Source: an uncultured Clostridia bacterium (lineage in GTDB: Bacteria > Bacillota > Clostridia > TANB77 > UBA1234). Taken from it: a stretch of 64,000 nt of DNA. Below the pieces are notes generated by a model. The model was not told the DNA's origin and made no database searches. It saw only the letters and a list, made by a program, of their open reading frames with translations. The position numbers and the translations under genes were made by a program. Below are positions 16,489 through 24,557 of this stretch, in pieces; positions within the stretch are counted from its first letter, which is position 1, and each line of letters starts with the position of its first letter. Location of the stretch: assembly GCA_934149305.1 (NCBI GenBank), contig CAKPEF010000003.1:1-64000 (forward strand), read 5' to 3'.

Positions 16489-18367
16489 AAAAATGCCTAA
16501 AAATTTCGGAAAGAAAATAAGTAAAGGAACAATAAAAAGGTTATTTGGATATATAAAAAGAAAATATCTAAAACAATTTATAGCTGTTTTCGTTTGTATC
16601 ATAGTTAGCGCATTAGCAAATGTATATGGTTCGATGTTTTTAAAAACGTTGATAGATGATTATATTTCACCATTATTACTAGAAGAGAATCCGGTATTCA
16701 CTGGACTTTTGAAGGCAATTACAACAATGGGAATGATTTATGCAGTTGGTATACTAGCCTCATACTTATATAACAGAATAATGGCTGTTGTGTCTCAAGG
16801 AGTTTTAAAAGATGTGAGAGATGAGATGTTTTCAAAGATGGAAACATTTCCAATAGAATATTTTGATACTAATACACATGGCGATATAATGAGCCATTAC
16901 ACAAACGATGCAGATACATTAAGAGAAATGTTTGGTAGAAGTTTGCCACAAACGATTCAATCACTTACTACAATAATTGGTGCATTTGTTGCAATGTTGA
17001 TTGTTAATGTTCCGCTTACAATATTTATAGTGGTATTTTTAACTTTAATGATACGAGTTACTAAAAGCGTTGCGGGAAAAAGTAGTAAGTTCTTCATAAA
17101 ACAACAAGAATCGCTTGGTGAAGTAAATGGATACGTAGAAGAAATGATAAATGGTCAAAAAGTAATCAAAGTATTTTGTCATGAAGAAGAAAGTGAAAAA
17201 GATTTTGATAAAATAAATGATGAATTATTTGAGCATATGTATACTGCAAATAAGTATGCAAATATTCTAATGCCAATAATGAACAATATGGGAAATATTG
17301 AATACGTATTAGTAGCAATAGTAGGTGGTTTACTTGCTGCAAATGGACTTACATCATTAACGGCTGGTTCTATGGTAACATTCTTGAGTCTTACAAAGAC
17401 ATTTACTCAACCAATGATGAGACTTGCGCAACAAGTAAATACAATAGCAATGGGTCTTGCTGGAGCTGATAGAATATTCAAATTATTAGATACTCCATCA
17501 GAAGAGAATGAGGGAAAAGTTACACTAGTAAGAGTAGAAGAAACAAATGATGACATAATTGAAACAGATAAAAACACTGGAAAATGGGCTTGGAAAGTTC
17601 CAGATGAACTAGGTGGATTTAAATATGTAGACTTAAGAGGATACATTCAATTAAATAATGTCACATTTAGTTATGATGGAAAAAACGATGTTTTGCATGA
17701 TATAACACTTTATGCAAAACCTGGTCAAAAGATAGCATTTGTTGGTGCAACTGGCGCAGGAAAAACAACAATTACAAATTTGATAAATCGTTTTTATGAT
17801 ATTAAAGATGGCGAAATTTTATATGATGGAATAAATATAAAAGATATAAATAAATACGATTTAAGATTGTCTCTTGGAATGGTTCTTCAAGACACAAACT
17901 TATTTACTGGAACAATAAAAGATAATATAAAATATGCTAGGCAAGATGCAACAGATGAAGAAGTTATAAATGCTGCGAAGATAGCAAATGCAGATGAATT
18001 TATAAATTTATTACCAGATGGATATGACACAATGCTTACAAATAATGGTGCTAACTTGTCTCAAGGACAAAGACAACTTTTATCAATCGCAAGAGCTGCA
18101 CTTGCAGATCCACCAGTAATGATATTAGATGAGGCAACATCAAGCATAGACACAAGAACAGAAAGAATAGTTCAAGATGGCATGGATAATCTAATGAATG
18201 GTAGAACCGTCTTTGTAATTGCTCACAGATTGTCAACAGTAAGAAATTCTAAGGCAATTATAGTATTAGAACATGGAAAAATTATAGAAAGAGGAGAACA
18301 CGAAGCTTTAATTGCTGAAAAAGGACAATATTATCAACTATACACAGGAGCATTTGAACTTGAATAA
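16478..18367 (+). CDS. ABC exporter half-transporter, consensus-site subunit
   Basis: 629 residues. Exporter domain, a roughly 40-residue insertion (containing TDKNTGKWAWKVPDELGG) before the nucleotide-binding domain, then Walker A GATGAGKTT (about 422-430), LSQGQ signature, Walker B VMILDEATSSID with the catalytic Glu, and AHRLST with the switch His. It completes the heterodimer begun by the previous gene. ATG 16478 follows AAAGGAGC inside the upstream gene; the overlap implies coupled translation. BmrD/TM288-like in architecture. Confidence 0.88.
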   Translation: MKNKKMPKNFGKKISKGTIKRLFGYIKRKYLKQFIAVFVCIIVSALANVYGSMFLKTLIDDYISPLLLEENPVFTGLLKAITTMGMIYAVGILASYLYNRIMAVVSQGVLKDVRDEMFSKMETFPIEYFDTNTHGDIMSHYTNDADTLREMFGRSLPQTIQSLTTIIGAFVAMLIVNVPLTIFIVVFLTLMIRVTKSVAGKSSKFFIKQQESLGEVNGYVEEMINGQKVIKVFCHEEESEKDFDKINDELFEHMYTANKYANILMPIMNNMGNIEYVLVAIVGGLLAANGLTSLTAGSMVTFLSLTKTFTQPMMRLAQQVNTIAMGLAGADRIFKLLDTPSEENEGKVTLVRVEETNDDIIETDKNTGKWAWKVPDELGGFKYVDLRGYIQLNNVTFSYDGKNDVLHDITLYAKPGQKIAFVGATGAGKTTITNLINRFYDIKDGEILYDGINIKDINKYDLRLSLGMVLQDTNLFTGTIKDNIKYARQDATDEEVINAAKIANADEFINLLPDGYDTMLTNNGANLSQGQRQLLSIARAALADPPVMILDEATSSIDTRTERIVQDGMDNLMNGRTVFVIAHRLSTVRNSKAIIVLEHGKIIERGEHEALIAEKGQYYQLYTGAFELE

Positions 18368-18373
18368 AATGTG

Positions 18374-18402
18374 TTGCACAAATTTAGGCTTAATGTTATA
18401 AT
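18374..18402 (+). promoter_or_regulatory. Promoter of YdbC-like gene
   Basis: TTGCAC (18374-18379), 17-nt spacer, TATAAT (18397-18402). Confidence 0.7.
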
Positions 18403-18437
18403 CAAACTAAAGATGCCGAAAAAAGGAGGTAGTAAAT

Positions 18438-18656
18438 ATGCCTGATATTAAGTTTGAAATAGTTGAAGAAATAGCAGTATTATCAGAATCAAATTCCGGC
18501 TGGAAAAGAGAACTGAATCTAGTTAGTTGGAATGGCAGAGAGCCTAAATATGATTTAAGAGATTGGGATGAAAATCATACAAGAATGGGTAAAGGAATCA
18601 CTTTAACTAAAGAAGAAGTTGATAAATTAAAAGAAATATTAGATAAAATTGATTAA
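18438..18656 (+). CDS. YdbC/PC4-like DNA-binding protein
   Basis: 72 residues, matching the compact YdbC family related to eukaryotic PC4, which binds single-stranded DNA as a dimer. Recognisable pieces: GWKRELNLVSWNGREPKYDLRDW and MGKGITLTKEEVDKLKEIL. Ribosome site AAAGGAGG; it has its own promoter and terminator. The physiological role in bacteria is unclear. Confidence 0.88.
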   Translation: MPDIKFEIVEEIAVLSESNSGWKRELNLVSWNGREPKYDLRDWDENHTRMGKGITLTKEEVDKLKEILDKID

Positions 18657-18684
18657 CTAATTAAAATATTATATTAAAACATAG

Positions 18685-18714
18685 AACCTAGGCTCAGAAA
18701 AGCCTAGGTTTTTA
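18685..18714 (+). terminator. Intrinsic terminator
   Basis: Arms AACCTAGGCT and AGCCTAGGTT, six-nt loop, then T run. Confidence 0.85.
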
Positions 18715-18723
18715 TGTATAAGT

Positions 18724-18844
18724 GTTACTATTTAGTCTTCAAAATAAAAGCATATATCAAATGTAAATGTGTAGCTTAAGCTTAGGTGTGCTCCATAAAA
18801 ACATTATAATTCAGCTTTGTCATGAATTAAGTCTGAATAGTAAC
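18724..18844 (+). mobile_element. Family-A element
   Basis: 121 bp with ends GTTACTATTTAGTCTTCA and TTAAGTCTGAATAGTAAC; core TAGCTTAAGCTTAGGTGTG intact, TATAAT present near the right end. No exact target duplication remains. It lies between a terminator and the promoter of the next small gene. Confidence 0.8.
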
Positions 18845-18883
18845 CATAAAAGTAGACTTTAAGTAAAAAATATTTGCAAATGG

Positions 18884-18912
18884 TTGATTTTTACAAAGAA
18901 GTACAGTATAAT
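18884..18912 (+). promoter_or_regulatory. Promoter of small membrane-protein gene
   Basis: TTGATT (18884-18889), 17-nt spacer, TATAAT (18907-18912). Confidence 0.65.
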
Positions 18913-18976
18913 TATCATGTAGCGAAGCCTAATAAGCCATAATAATAATTTTGTTGTGCAATAGGGAGGATTTCTT

Positions 18977-19142
18977 ATGTGGGAATTTCTTGCGCTCATG
19001 TATTTGCTTTTCGACAATGACAATAATGATAATGATGGTAACGGTTGCTCTGGTTGTGGCTGTTTAATAGTAATTATCATTGTACTGTTTGTTGTTCTTG
19101 GTCGGAGATAAGACATTATGTGCAAAGTTAGACCAAACGTAA
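18977..19142 (+). CDS. Small membrane protein with Asp/Asn-rich head; possible CGG recoding
   Basis: Begins MWEFLALMYLLF, then an acidic Asn/Asp run (DNDNNDNDGNG), a cysteine cluster CSGCGC and one membrane span. In the zero frame it ends LGRR at 19111 (44 residues). Its penultimate codon is CGG, a codon absent from all intact genes here. If read with the +1 shift proposed for four other genes, it would continue as GDKTLCAKLDQT to a stop at 19142 (54 residues), ten nt before the terminator. I cannot tell which end is used. GGGAGG ribosome site; function unknown, possibly sporulation-related or metal-binding. Confidence 0.5.
19103..19105 (+). other. In-frame CGG, possible recoding site
   Basis: Fifth in-frame CGG of the window, codon 43 of the small ORF at 18977. 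Skipping the C gives GGA and an 11-residue-longer tail. Unlike the other four, no family homology decides it. Confidence 0.3.
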
Positions 19143-19151
19143 AATTAAGAG

Positions 19152-19194
19152 AATAAGTAGACTCAAGCTAAAATTATAAACTTGAGTCTATTTA
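19152..19194. terminator. Bidirectional intrinsic terminator
   Basis: Arms AATAAGTAGACTCAAG and CTTGAGTCTATTTAAT (mostly paired) between the small plus-strand ORF and the minus-strand RHH gene. Confidence 0.8.
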
Positions 19195-19226
19195 ATACAA
19201 TTTGATGTTGTAAATAAGCAACAAAA

Positions 19227-19425
19227 TTATTGTTTTTCTTTCATAAGATTAACACAATATTCACAAGCACTAATTACAAAACCGATTAAAGCTGTACTCT
19301 TTTTTCGATTTTCCTTTATTGGCTTTTTTAATAAGTTCATTGATTTCATCATTTAACTCTTCGCTAAAACGAATTGTTTTTGCAACATTGCTGTTTCTTG
19401 ATTTCTTCATTGAAAAGTTTTCCAT
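19227..19425 (-). CDS. Ribbon-helix-helix (CopG-like) regulator read with a +1 shift at CGG
   Basis: Frame zero starts MENFSMKKSRNSNVAKTIRF and reaches KKEYSFN, then CGG TTT TGT AAT TAG. Skipping the C of CGG gives GFVISACEYCVNLMKEKQ and a stop at 19227, a 65-residue product. KTIRFSEELNDEINELI followed by SFN-G-FVISACEY is a continuous RHH fold (DNA-contacting strand, two helices), and the join falls inside the conserved helix-B start. This pins the shift to the CGG. Ribosome site AAGGAGG. It faces a small plus-strand gene across a palindromic site that it probably binds. Confidence 0.72.
19282..19284 (-). other. CGG +1 recoding site in RHH gene
   Basis: Codon 48 (AAT CGG T). The family motif is in frame zero through SFN and in +1 from GFV, so the shift cannot lie more than about a codon away. 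A run of six A lies 18 nt upstream but moving the shift there gives a poorer match. Confidence 0.6.
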
Positions 19426-19470
19426 ATAATCCTCCTTATAAACATTTTAAAATTTATATAACATAATATA

Positions 19471-19513
19471 GGTTGCAAAAATATAACCATAAATATAACC
19501 ACAATTTGCAACC
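19471..19513. promoter_or_regulatory. Palindromic operator-like site between divergent genes
   Basis: The outer inverted repeat GGTTGCAAA / TTTGCAACC encloses two direct copies of ATATAACCA-like sequence. It sits between the RHH gene (minus) and a small basic ORF (plus). Arrayed half-sites of this kind suit cooperative binding by RHH dimers. Binding is inferred. Confidence 0.55.
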
Positions 19514-19520
19514 AAAAATG

Positions 19521-19549
19521 TTGAATCGTTCAAAGACATGTATTATAAT
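19521..19549 (+). promoter_or_regulatory. Promoter of small basic ORF
   Basis: TTGAAT (19521-19526), 17-nt spacer, TATAAT (19544-19549), next to the palindromic site. Confidence 0.65.
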
Positions 19550-19574
19550 CAAATAAAAAAAGGATGAAAGTGGC

Positions 19575-19709
19575 ATGAAAAAAAGCAAAAAAGAAAATAA
19601 ATTTGAAAAACTCATAAAAGCAGCTTGCAAAAACTATGAGAAAAAATTATACATAAAAAAGAAAAAAACACTCAATATTTTAAAAAATACGATGAATAAT
19701 TTTACATAA
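19575..19709 (+). CDS. Small basic protein, unknown
   Basis: 44 residues, very rich in Lys (MKKSKKENKFEKLIKAACKN...). Predicted mostly helical. Preceded by AAAGGATG with somewhat long spacing and by a good promoter. Divergent from the RHH regulator, so possibly its target or partner, in the style of a small toxin-antitoxin or regulator pair, but no family is recognised. Confidence 0.45.
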   Translation: MKKSKKENKFEKLIKAACKNYEKKLYIKKKKTLNILKNTMNNFT

Positions 19710-19834
19710 ATTTTACAAATATAACAAACTTTTCACAAAGCTTTTACTTAAAAGTACTTGTTTTGAAGATGATACAAGTAGTAGAATAAATTCGTACAAA
19801 GGAGAGAAAATAAATTACGAATGAGGTGGTAAAA

Positions 19835-19978
19835 GTGAAAAATAATATGGAAAATGTTATATCTCTAGAAGAGATAAGAGAAAAAATAGGAGTTTCTCCT
19901 AAAAAATGTATATACAAAGTACAAGATGGTGAAATATTTATATCTCAATTGCAGGATTTTAAACTTTTTTCGGCATAG
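19835..19978 (+). CDS. Small hypothetical protein
   Basis: 47 residues with GTG start after GAGGTGG. Sequence: MKNNMENVISLEEIREKIG, then VSPKKCIYKVQDGEIFI. No transmembrane segment. It might be the upstream partner in a transcript with the flavin reductase, 27 nt on. No function recognised. Confidence 0.5.
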   Translation: MKNNMENVISLEEIREKIGVSPKKCIYKVQDGEIFISQLQDFKLFSA

Positions 19979-20005
19979 AAATATAATAGAAAGAGAGTGC
20001 ATTTA

Positions 20006-20563
20006 ATGAAAAAATTAAAATGGAAAGCAGGAACAATGATATATCCTTTACCTGCTGTTATGGTGTCATGTGGTGATTTTGAAAGAAGCAATATTATTAC
20101 AGTAGCATGGACAGGAACTATATGCACAAATCCAGCAATGACATATGTATCAATTAGACCTGAAAGATACTCGTATGGCCTTATAAAAGAAAAAGGTGAG
20201 TTTGTGATAAATCTAACCACAAAAGACTTAGCATACAAAACAGATTTGGCTGGTGTAAAAAGTGGACGAGATATTGACAAATTTGAAGTGTTGAAGCTTA
20301 CTAAAGAAAAAGGAAACGAGGTAAGTGTTCCACTTATAAAAGAAAGTCCGGTAAACATAGAATGTAAAGTTACAGAAATAAAAGAACTTGGTTCACATCA
20401 TATGTTTATTGCTAAAGTACTTTGTGTTGATGTTGATGAAAAATATTTAGATAAAACAGGTAAATTTGATTTAGAGAAATGTAATTTGATTTCATATTCA
20501 CATGGTCAATATTATACATTAGGAGAAAATATTGGAAAATTTGGTTTCTCAGTGAAAAAATAA
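20006..20563 (+). CDS. Flavin reductase family protein (flavoredoxin-like)
   Basis: 185 residues, FMN-binding split-barrel fold. Recognisable stretches: YPLPAVMVSCGDFERSNIITVAWTGTICTNPAM, then YVSIRPERYSYGLIKEKGEFVINLTT, the pattern of Desulfovibrio flavoredoxin and related anaerobe proteins that transfer electrons with bound FMN. ATG 20006 is preferred over GTG 19997 because AGAGAG lies at a normal distance. A bidirectional terminator follows. Confidence 0.88.
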   Translation: MKKLKWKAGTMIYPLPAVMVSCGDFERSNIITVAWTGTICTNPAMTYVSIRPERYSYGLIKEKGEFVINLTTKDLAYKTDLAGVKSGRDIDKFEVLKLTKEKGNEVSVPLIKESPVNIECKVTEIKELGSHHMFIAKVLCVDVDEKYLDKTGKFDLEKCNLISYSHGQYYTLGENIGKFGFSVKK

Positions 20564-20600
20564 AATACAACCTTTGACATTATAGTCTAGGTTGTATTTT
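20563..20600. terminator. Bidirectional intrinsic terminator
   Basis: Arms AAATACAACCT and AGGTTGTATTT between the convergent flavin reductase and ABC genes. Confidence 0.8.
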
Positions 20601-20603
20601 GTT

Positions 20604-22325
20604 TTAAGTGTTTTTAGTAATTTTTGTTTGTTCTTCAAACAATTCATAATATCTGCCTTTTCTTTCAATTAGTTCTTTTAATGTGCCACTTTCAACTACT
20701 TGTTTATTATCTAATAGTATTATATTATCAGCTTCTTTTAAAATGTTTTTATCATGGCTTATTAAAAGTATTGTATGATTACGTTTTAATTCTTGTAGAA
20801 CATCTAAAACTTTATTTTGAGATGTCTCATCCAATATTCCAAGAGCTTCGTCGAATACTAAAATTCTTGAATTTTTTAATAGGATTCTTGCTATAGCTAA
20901 AATCTGTTTAGCAGATGTAGAAAGCGTACAATTTCCATCCATTATTGTGTCATATCCGTTAGGTAATGTTGAAATTTCATCATGAATTCCTAATCTTTTG
21001 CAGATATTTATAATATCATCAGGATTTTGATCTACTAGCATTAGGTTGTTTTTTATACTATCTTGAAAAAATACTCCTTGTTCACGAACGAGTGAAATTA
21101 TTTTAAAATAATCTTCGTCAGGAATATCATTTATATTAACATTATCAATTAAAATATTGCCTTCATGTTGTCTATTAAATTTAAGTAGAAGGTTTGCTAT
21201 TCCATCTTTTCCACTAGATGCTTTTCCTGTGATTACAGTAATACTATCAGGCATTATTTCTAATGACACATTATTTAATATAGGATCATGTCTAAAACCA
21301 TAAAGTATATTCTCAAATTTGATTTTCCCAGCAAATACACTTTCATCAATTGTATAGTGTAAGTACTTTTTCGGCGTACTAAATTCTATTAAATGATTAA
21401 ATCTTTCAAGTGAAACTTTAAAGTTAGTAAAATCAACATTTATAGCAAGTATAGTTGAAAAGTTATCTATTATCTTCTGATAGTAGTTGTACAATATTAA
21501 AATAGCATCTATCTCAAAATGGCCTTGCGAAACTAGGTATATTGAATACGCAACTGATAGCAATCTAAAGATTTCGATGGATAATAAAAATGAATGATTA
21601 TTATAATCGTATCTTTTTATGTATGCTGAATTTGCAATTAAATATTCTTTTGTGCTATTTCTTGGTCTTCTAGAAATTGTATCAAACAAATTGAAACTTT
21701 TTATTTCTTTAGTTGTTAAAAAATATTCGTGAATTGATCCTATTTGCACATCTTGTGTACTTTTCCTTTTGTTGTTGAGCTTTTCTAATGTCTTATTTGT
21801 TTTTGGAATCAAAAACATAATTGTGGCAGAGAGTATAATTACCGATAAGAAAAGATAAACATTTAATGAAAAGATATATAAATATATAACCAGACACTCT
21901 AATACTTGTACAAATCTCAAAACATTATTAGAAAAGAATGTAGTCATGATATCTACATCAGTTGTAAGCATATTCGTGTATTGCCCAAGTGAAAATCTTG
22001 ATAAACTAAAAACTGAATTTTCATTGGTTTTATTTATTCCTAAGGAATTGTAGTATGAATATATTTTATTGTACAAAGCGTGATATGCATGGCTTCCCCA
22101 ACATTCACATAAACGATAAAAGACTGTGACAATAGCTGATGCTAATACCAATAAAAGTGCAGAATTTATTTCACCTTTTGAAACATCCTTTATTGCTAAA
22201 CTTATAAGAACAGGTAAAATCAAAAGTAGCCCACGTATAATGAGTGCATTTATAAGTCTTATAATATATTCTTTTTTTGCTATTTTAAAAGTTTTTTTGA
22301 ATTCTTTCCAAACACTAATTGTCAT
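20604..22325 (-). CDS. Single ABC exporter with degenerate ATP-binding motifs
   Basis: 573 residues: exporter-type membrane domain (about 1-310) then a nucleotide-binding domain. Walker A reads GKASSGKD (367-374), with Asp where Ser/Thr should coordinate Mg. The signature is LSTSAKQ (468-474) instead of LSGGQ. Walker B VFDEA and the switch His (ISHD, 524) are intact. No partner half-transporter is adjacent. The protein may have very low ATPase activity, pair with an unlinked subunit, or act as a regulator. Preceded by GGGGAGG. Confidence 0.82.
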   Translation of the reverse strand: MTISVWKEFKKTFKIAKKEYIIRLINALIIRGLLLILPVLISLAIKDVSKGEINSALLLVLASAIVTVFYRLCECWGSHAYHALYNKIYSYYNSLGINKTNENSVFSLSRFSLGQYTNMLTTDVDIMTTFFSNNVLRFVQVLECLVIYLYIFSLNVYLFLSVIILSATIMFLIPKTNKTLEKLNNKRKSTQDVQIGSIHEYFLTTKEIKSFNLFDTISRRPRNSTKEYLIANSAYIKRYDYNNHSFLLSIEIFRLLSVAYSIYLVSQGHFEIDAILILYNYYQKIIDNFSTILAINVDFTNFKVSLERFNHLIEFSTPKKYLHYTIDESVFAGKIKFENILYGFRHDPILNNVSLEIMPDSITVITGKASSGKDGIANLLLKFNRQHEGNILIDNVNINDIPDEDYFKIISLVREQGVFFQDSIKNNLMLVDQNPDDIINICKRLGIHDEISTLPNGYDTIMDGNCTLSTSAKQILAIARILLKNSRILVFDEALGILDETSQNKVLDVLQELKRNHTILLISHDKNILKEADNIILLDNKQVVESGTLKELIERKGRYYELFEEQTKITKNT

Positions 22326-22383
22326 ATAATTAACCTCCCCTAAAAATAATTTAGCATTAAAAATAACTTAAGTCAAACATCTA

Positions 22384-22412
22384 TTGTTATATCGAAAAAA
22401 ATGTTGTATTAT
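22384..22412 (+). promoter_or_regulatory. Promoter of pilT-like gene
   Basis: TTGTTA (22384-22389), 17-nt spacer, TATTAT (22407-22412). Confidence 0.5.
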
Positions 22413-22433
22413 ATATGAGAAGGAGGAATTATT

Positions 22434-23519
22434 TTGGATATAGAAAGTATAATAAAAGAGGGAATAAGTAAAGGCGCATCGGATATTCATTTAGTAAAGG
22501 GACATTTGCCACTATTTAGAATAAATAAAGAATTGGTACCAATGAGTAATGTAGAAAAATTATCGCAGTTTGATATAGAATATATATATAGATATTTTAT
22601 AAAAGATGATGAAAATATGAATGATACATTTAAAAGAGAGAAAAAATTAGATATAAATTATGAATTTGAAAACAACAGATTAAGAGTAAATATATCAAGT
22701 TCGCTAGACTCGTACATATTTACGATAAGAATAATAAAGAAAAGCTTACCAGAGTTTGATGAATTAAAATTGCCAGCAGTGTTAAAGAGAATTGCATTAT
22801 TACCGCAAGGACTTATCTTAGTAACAGGTAAGTCGAATAGCGGAAAATCAACAACCTTAAATGCTTTGGTTAATGAAATAAACAAAACAGAAAACAAAAA
22901 AATTATGATGCTAGAAAGTCCAATAGAATATGTGCATACTTCAAAAAAATCATTGATAGTTCAGAAAGAAGTGGGGAAGGGAAAAGATTGTTTAAAATTT
23001 AGTGATGGTGTAGTAAATGCATTAAGAGAAGATTGTGACATACTTGTTGTTGGAGAGATAAGAGATAAAGAAACGATGGAAGCAACAATAGATATGGCGG
23101 AGTCGGGACATTTAGTTATAGGTACAATGCATACTCGTTCTTGTGCCGAAACAATAGATAGAATAATAAGTTTTTATGATGTTCCAGATCAACTTTCTAT
23201 CAAATACATACTTTCATCAGTTTTAAAAGCGGTAGTATCACAAAGACTAATAAAAGGAATATCAGATGAACTAGTAATGATACCAGAAATAATGATAGTT
23301 GATGAAGTAATCGGTTCGTTAATAAGAAAAGAAAAGTTTAGCACAACTGAAATAGAAGATGCAATGCAAAGTAGAATGGAACGTGGAAATTTGAGTCTTA
23401 TGAACTCACTTGCAAATGCAGTAATAAGTGGAAAAATAACATTATTGCAAGCAGAAAAACAAATAGATGAAACAAGACATCAATTATTAGGAAGAACAAT
23501 AAGACAATTAGAAAAGTAA
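22434..23519 (+). CDS. Type IV pilus retraction ATPase-like (PilT)
   Basis: 361 residues, hexameric GspE/PilT ATPase. ASDIHLVKG opens the N-terminal domain; Walker A is GKSNSGKST (about 132-140), Walker B region DCDILVVGEIRD, and GHLVIGTMHTRSCAETIDRII the His-box. The C-terminal QSRMERGNLSLMNSLANAV resembles PilT. PilT powers pilus retraction, but no pilin or assembly genes are nearby. TTG start after AAGGAGG; no in-frame ATG lies close to that site. Confidence 0.82.
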   Translation: MDIESIIKEGISKGASDIHLVKGHLPLFRINKELVPMSNVEKLSQFDIEYIYRYFIKDDENMNDTFKREKKLDINYEFENNRLRVNISSSLDSYIFTIRIIKKSLPEFDELKLPAVLKRIALLPQGLILVTGKSNSGKSTTLNALVNEINKTENKKIMMLESPIEYVHTSKKSLIVQKEVGKGKDCLKFSDGVVNALREDCDILVVGEIRDKETMEATIDMAESGHLVIGTMHTRSCAETIDRIISFYDVPDQLSIKYILSSVLKAVVSQRLIKGISDELVMIPEIMIVDEVIGSLIRKEKFSTTEIEDAMQSRMERGNLSLMNSLANAVISGKITLLQAEKQIDETRHQLLGRTIRQLEK

Positions 23520-23526
23520 AATATGA

Positions 23527-23580
23527 AAATAGCCTTACTTAATAGTATAAATGTTACATACTTTAAGCAAGGCTATTTTA
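23527..23580 (+). terminator. Intrinsic terminator
   Basis: Arms AAAATAGCCTT and AAGGCTATTTT with a long loop, after the pilT-like gene. Confidence 0.7.
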
Positions 23581-23664
23581 AATTATTTTCACGATTATTT
23601 ATCAAAGATTTTTAAAATGGAAGTACATTAAAAATTTTGAAATTATCATATTTATAATATAAAA

Positions 23665-23799
23665 TTATCTATTATTTTTGTATATTGCATAACCCAACAC
23701 ACCCACAATTAAAAATGGCCAAATTGCTCCTTTAGTAATTAGCATAAGAAAAAAAACTAGACCAATGCATCCTAAAATAATTGCTATTTTCTTTTCCAA
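23665..23799 (-). CDS. Small membrane protein
   Basis: 44 residues, TTG start after GAGGTG. Two short hydrophobic stretches (IAIILGCIGLVFFLMLI and IWPFLIVGVLGYAIY) flank TKGA, giving a hairpin of two spans; the tail is KNNR. Function unknown. Confidence 0.6.
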   Translation of the reverse strand: MEKKIAIILGCIGLVFFLMLITKGAIWPFLIVGVLGYAIYKNNR

Positions 23800-23887
23800 A
23801 GTATCACCTCGCAAATCAAAATATATAATTAGAATAACACAAATAAAATATATAGTAAATAAAAATGATATCTGTTATACTAATAGT

Positions 23888-23995
23888 GTTACTATTTAGT
23901 CTTCAAAAATAAAAGTGTGTATCAAATGTAAATGTATTTTATAAAAATGTCGAGGAGATTAGGTGTGCTCCATAAAAAAGTAATGGGCACAATCC
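23888..23995 (+). mobile_element. Chimeric A/B element
   Basis: The left end GTTACTATTTAGTCTTCA is family A, while the right end TAATGGGCACAATCC is family B, joined through the shared GGTGTGCTCCATAAAAA core. The simplest reading is recombination between an A and a B copy inside the common core. It lies 16 nt before gtrA. Confidence 0.65.
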
Positions 23996-24011
23996 AAAAT
24001 AGGAGGAAAAA

Positions 24012-24423
24012 ATGAAGATATTAGAAAATAAAGAAAAACTACATGAACTAATTGTATATGGAATATTTGGAGTACTAGCAACAATAGTAAGTTTTGGAAG
24101 TTTATATGTACTTGGAAAAGTATTTGTAAATACAGATAAAAATATACTAAATATAGTATCAATTATTTTAGCAATGACATTTGCATATTTTACAAATAGA
24201 AAATATGTGTTTAAAAGTAAAGAAAAAAATATGCTAAAAGAAGCAGCAAAATTTTTACGGTAGTAGGGCGTTCTCTGCCGTTTTTGAAGCAATTAGTTTC
24301 TATGTATTGTTTTCAATATTGGATATGAATGAAATGGTAGCAAAGGGAATAGTTACATTTGTAGTAATCATTTTAAACTATATCATGAGTAAAATTTTTG
24401 TATTTAATAAAAAGACCAGCTAA
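24012..24423 (+). CDS. GtrA-like membrane protein read with a +1 shift at CGG
   Basis: Frame zero gives 82 residues, through FTNRKYVFKSKEKNMLKEAAKFL, then CGG and a TAG. Skipping the C yields GSRAFSAVFEAISFYVLF...GIVTFVVIILNYIMSKIFVF, completing the four-span GtrA fold (136 residues) used in polyprenyl-linked sugar flipping or wall glycosylation. The +1 stop sits inside the terminator stem just downstream, the normal place for the gene end, while the frame-zero stop is 150 nt short. GGAGG ribosome site. A T5 run just before the CGG leaves an indel artefact possible for this gene alone. Confidence 0.72.
24258..24260 (+). other. CGG +1 recoding site in gtrA-like gene
   Basis: Codon 83 (TTA CGG T), directly followed by TAG in frame zero. 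Skipping C reads GGT. Family residues lie on both sides (KFL | GSRAFS). Confidence 0.6.
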
Positions 24424-24437
24424 AAACTGGTCTTTTT
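24409..24437 (+). terminator. Intrinsic terminator overlapping gtrA stop
   Basis: Arms AAAGACCAG and CTGGTCTTT; the gtrA +1-frame stop lies in the loop. It abuts the 3-prime end of tRNA-Cys. Confidence 0.8.
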
Positions 24438-24510
24438 GGAGGCGCCAATCAGATTTGAACTGATGATCAGGCTTTTGCAGAGCCGTGCCTTACCACTTGG
24501 CTATGGCGCC
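24437..24510 (-). tRNA. tRNA-Cys (GCA anticodon)
   Basis: 74 nt with encoded CCA. Acceptor GGCGCCA / TGGCGCC; anticodon loop CTGCAAA gives GCA; T loop TTCAAATC. Confidence 0.95.
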
Positions 24511-24557
24511 GATAGTATATTATATTCAATTTATCAAAAAATAATTACATAAAAAAA

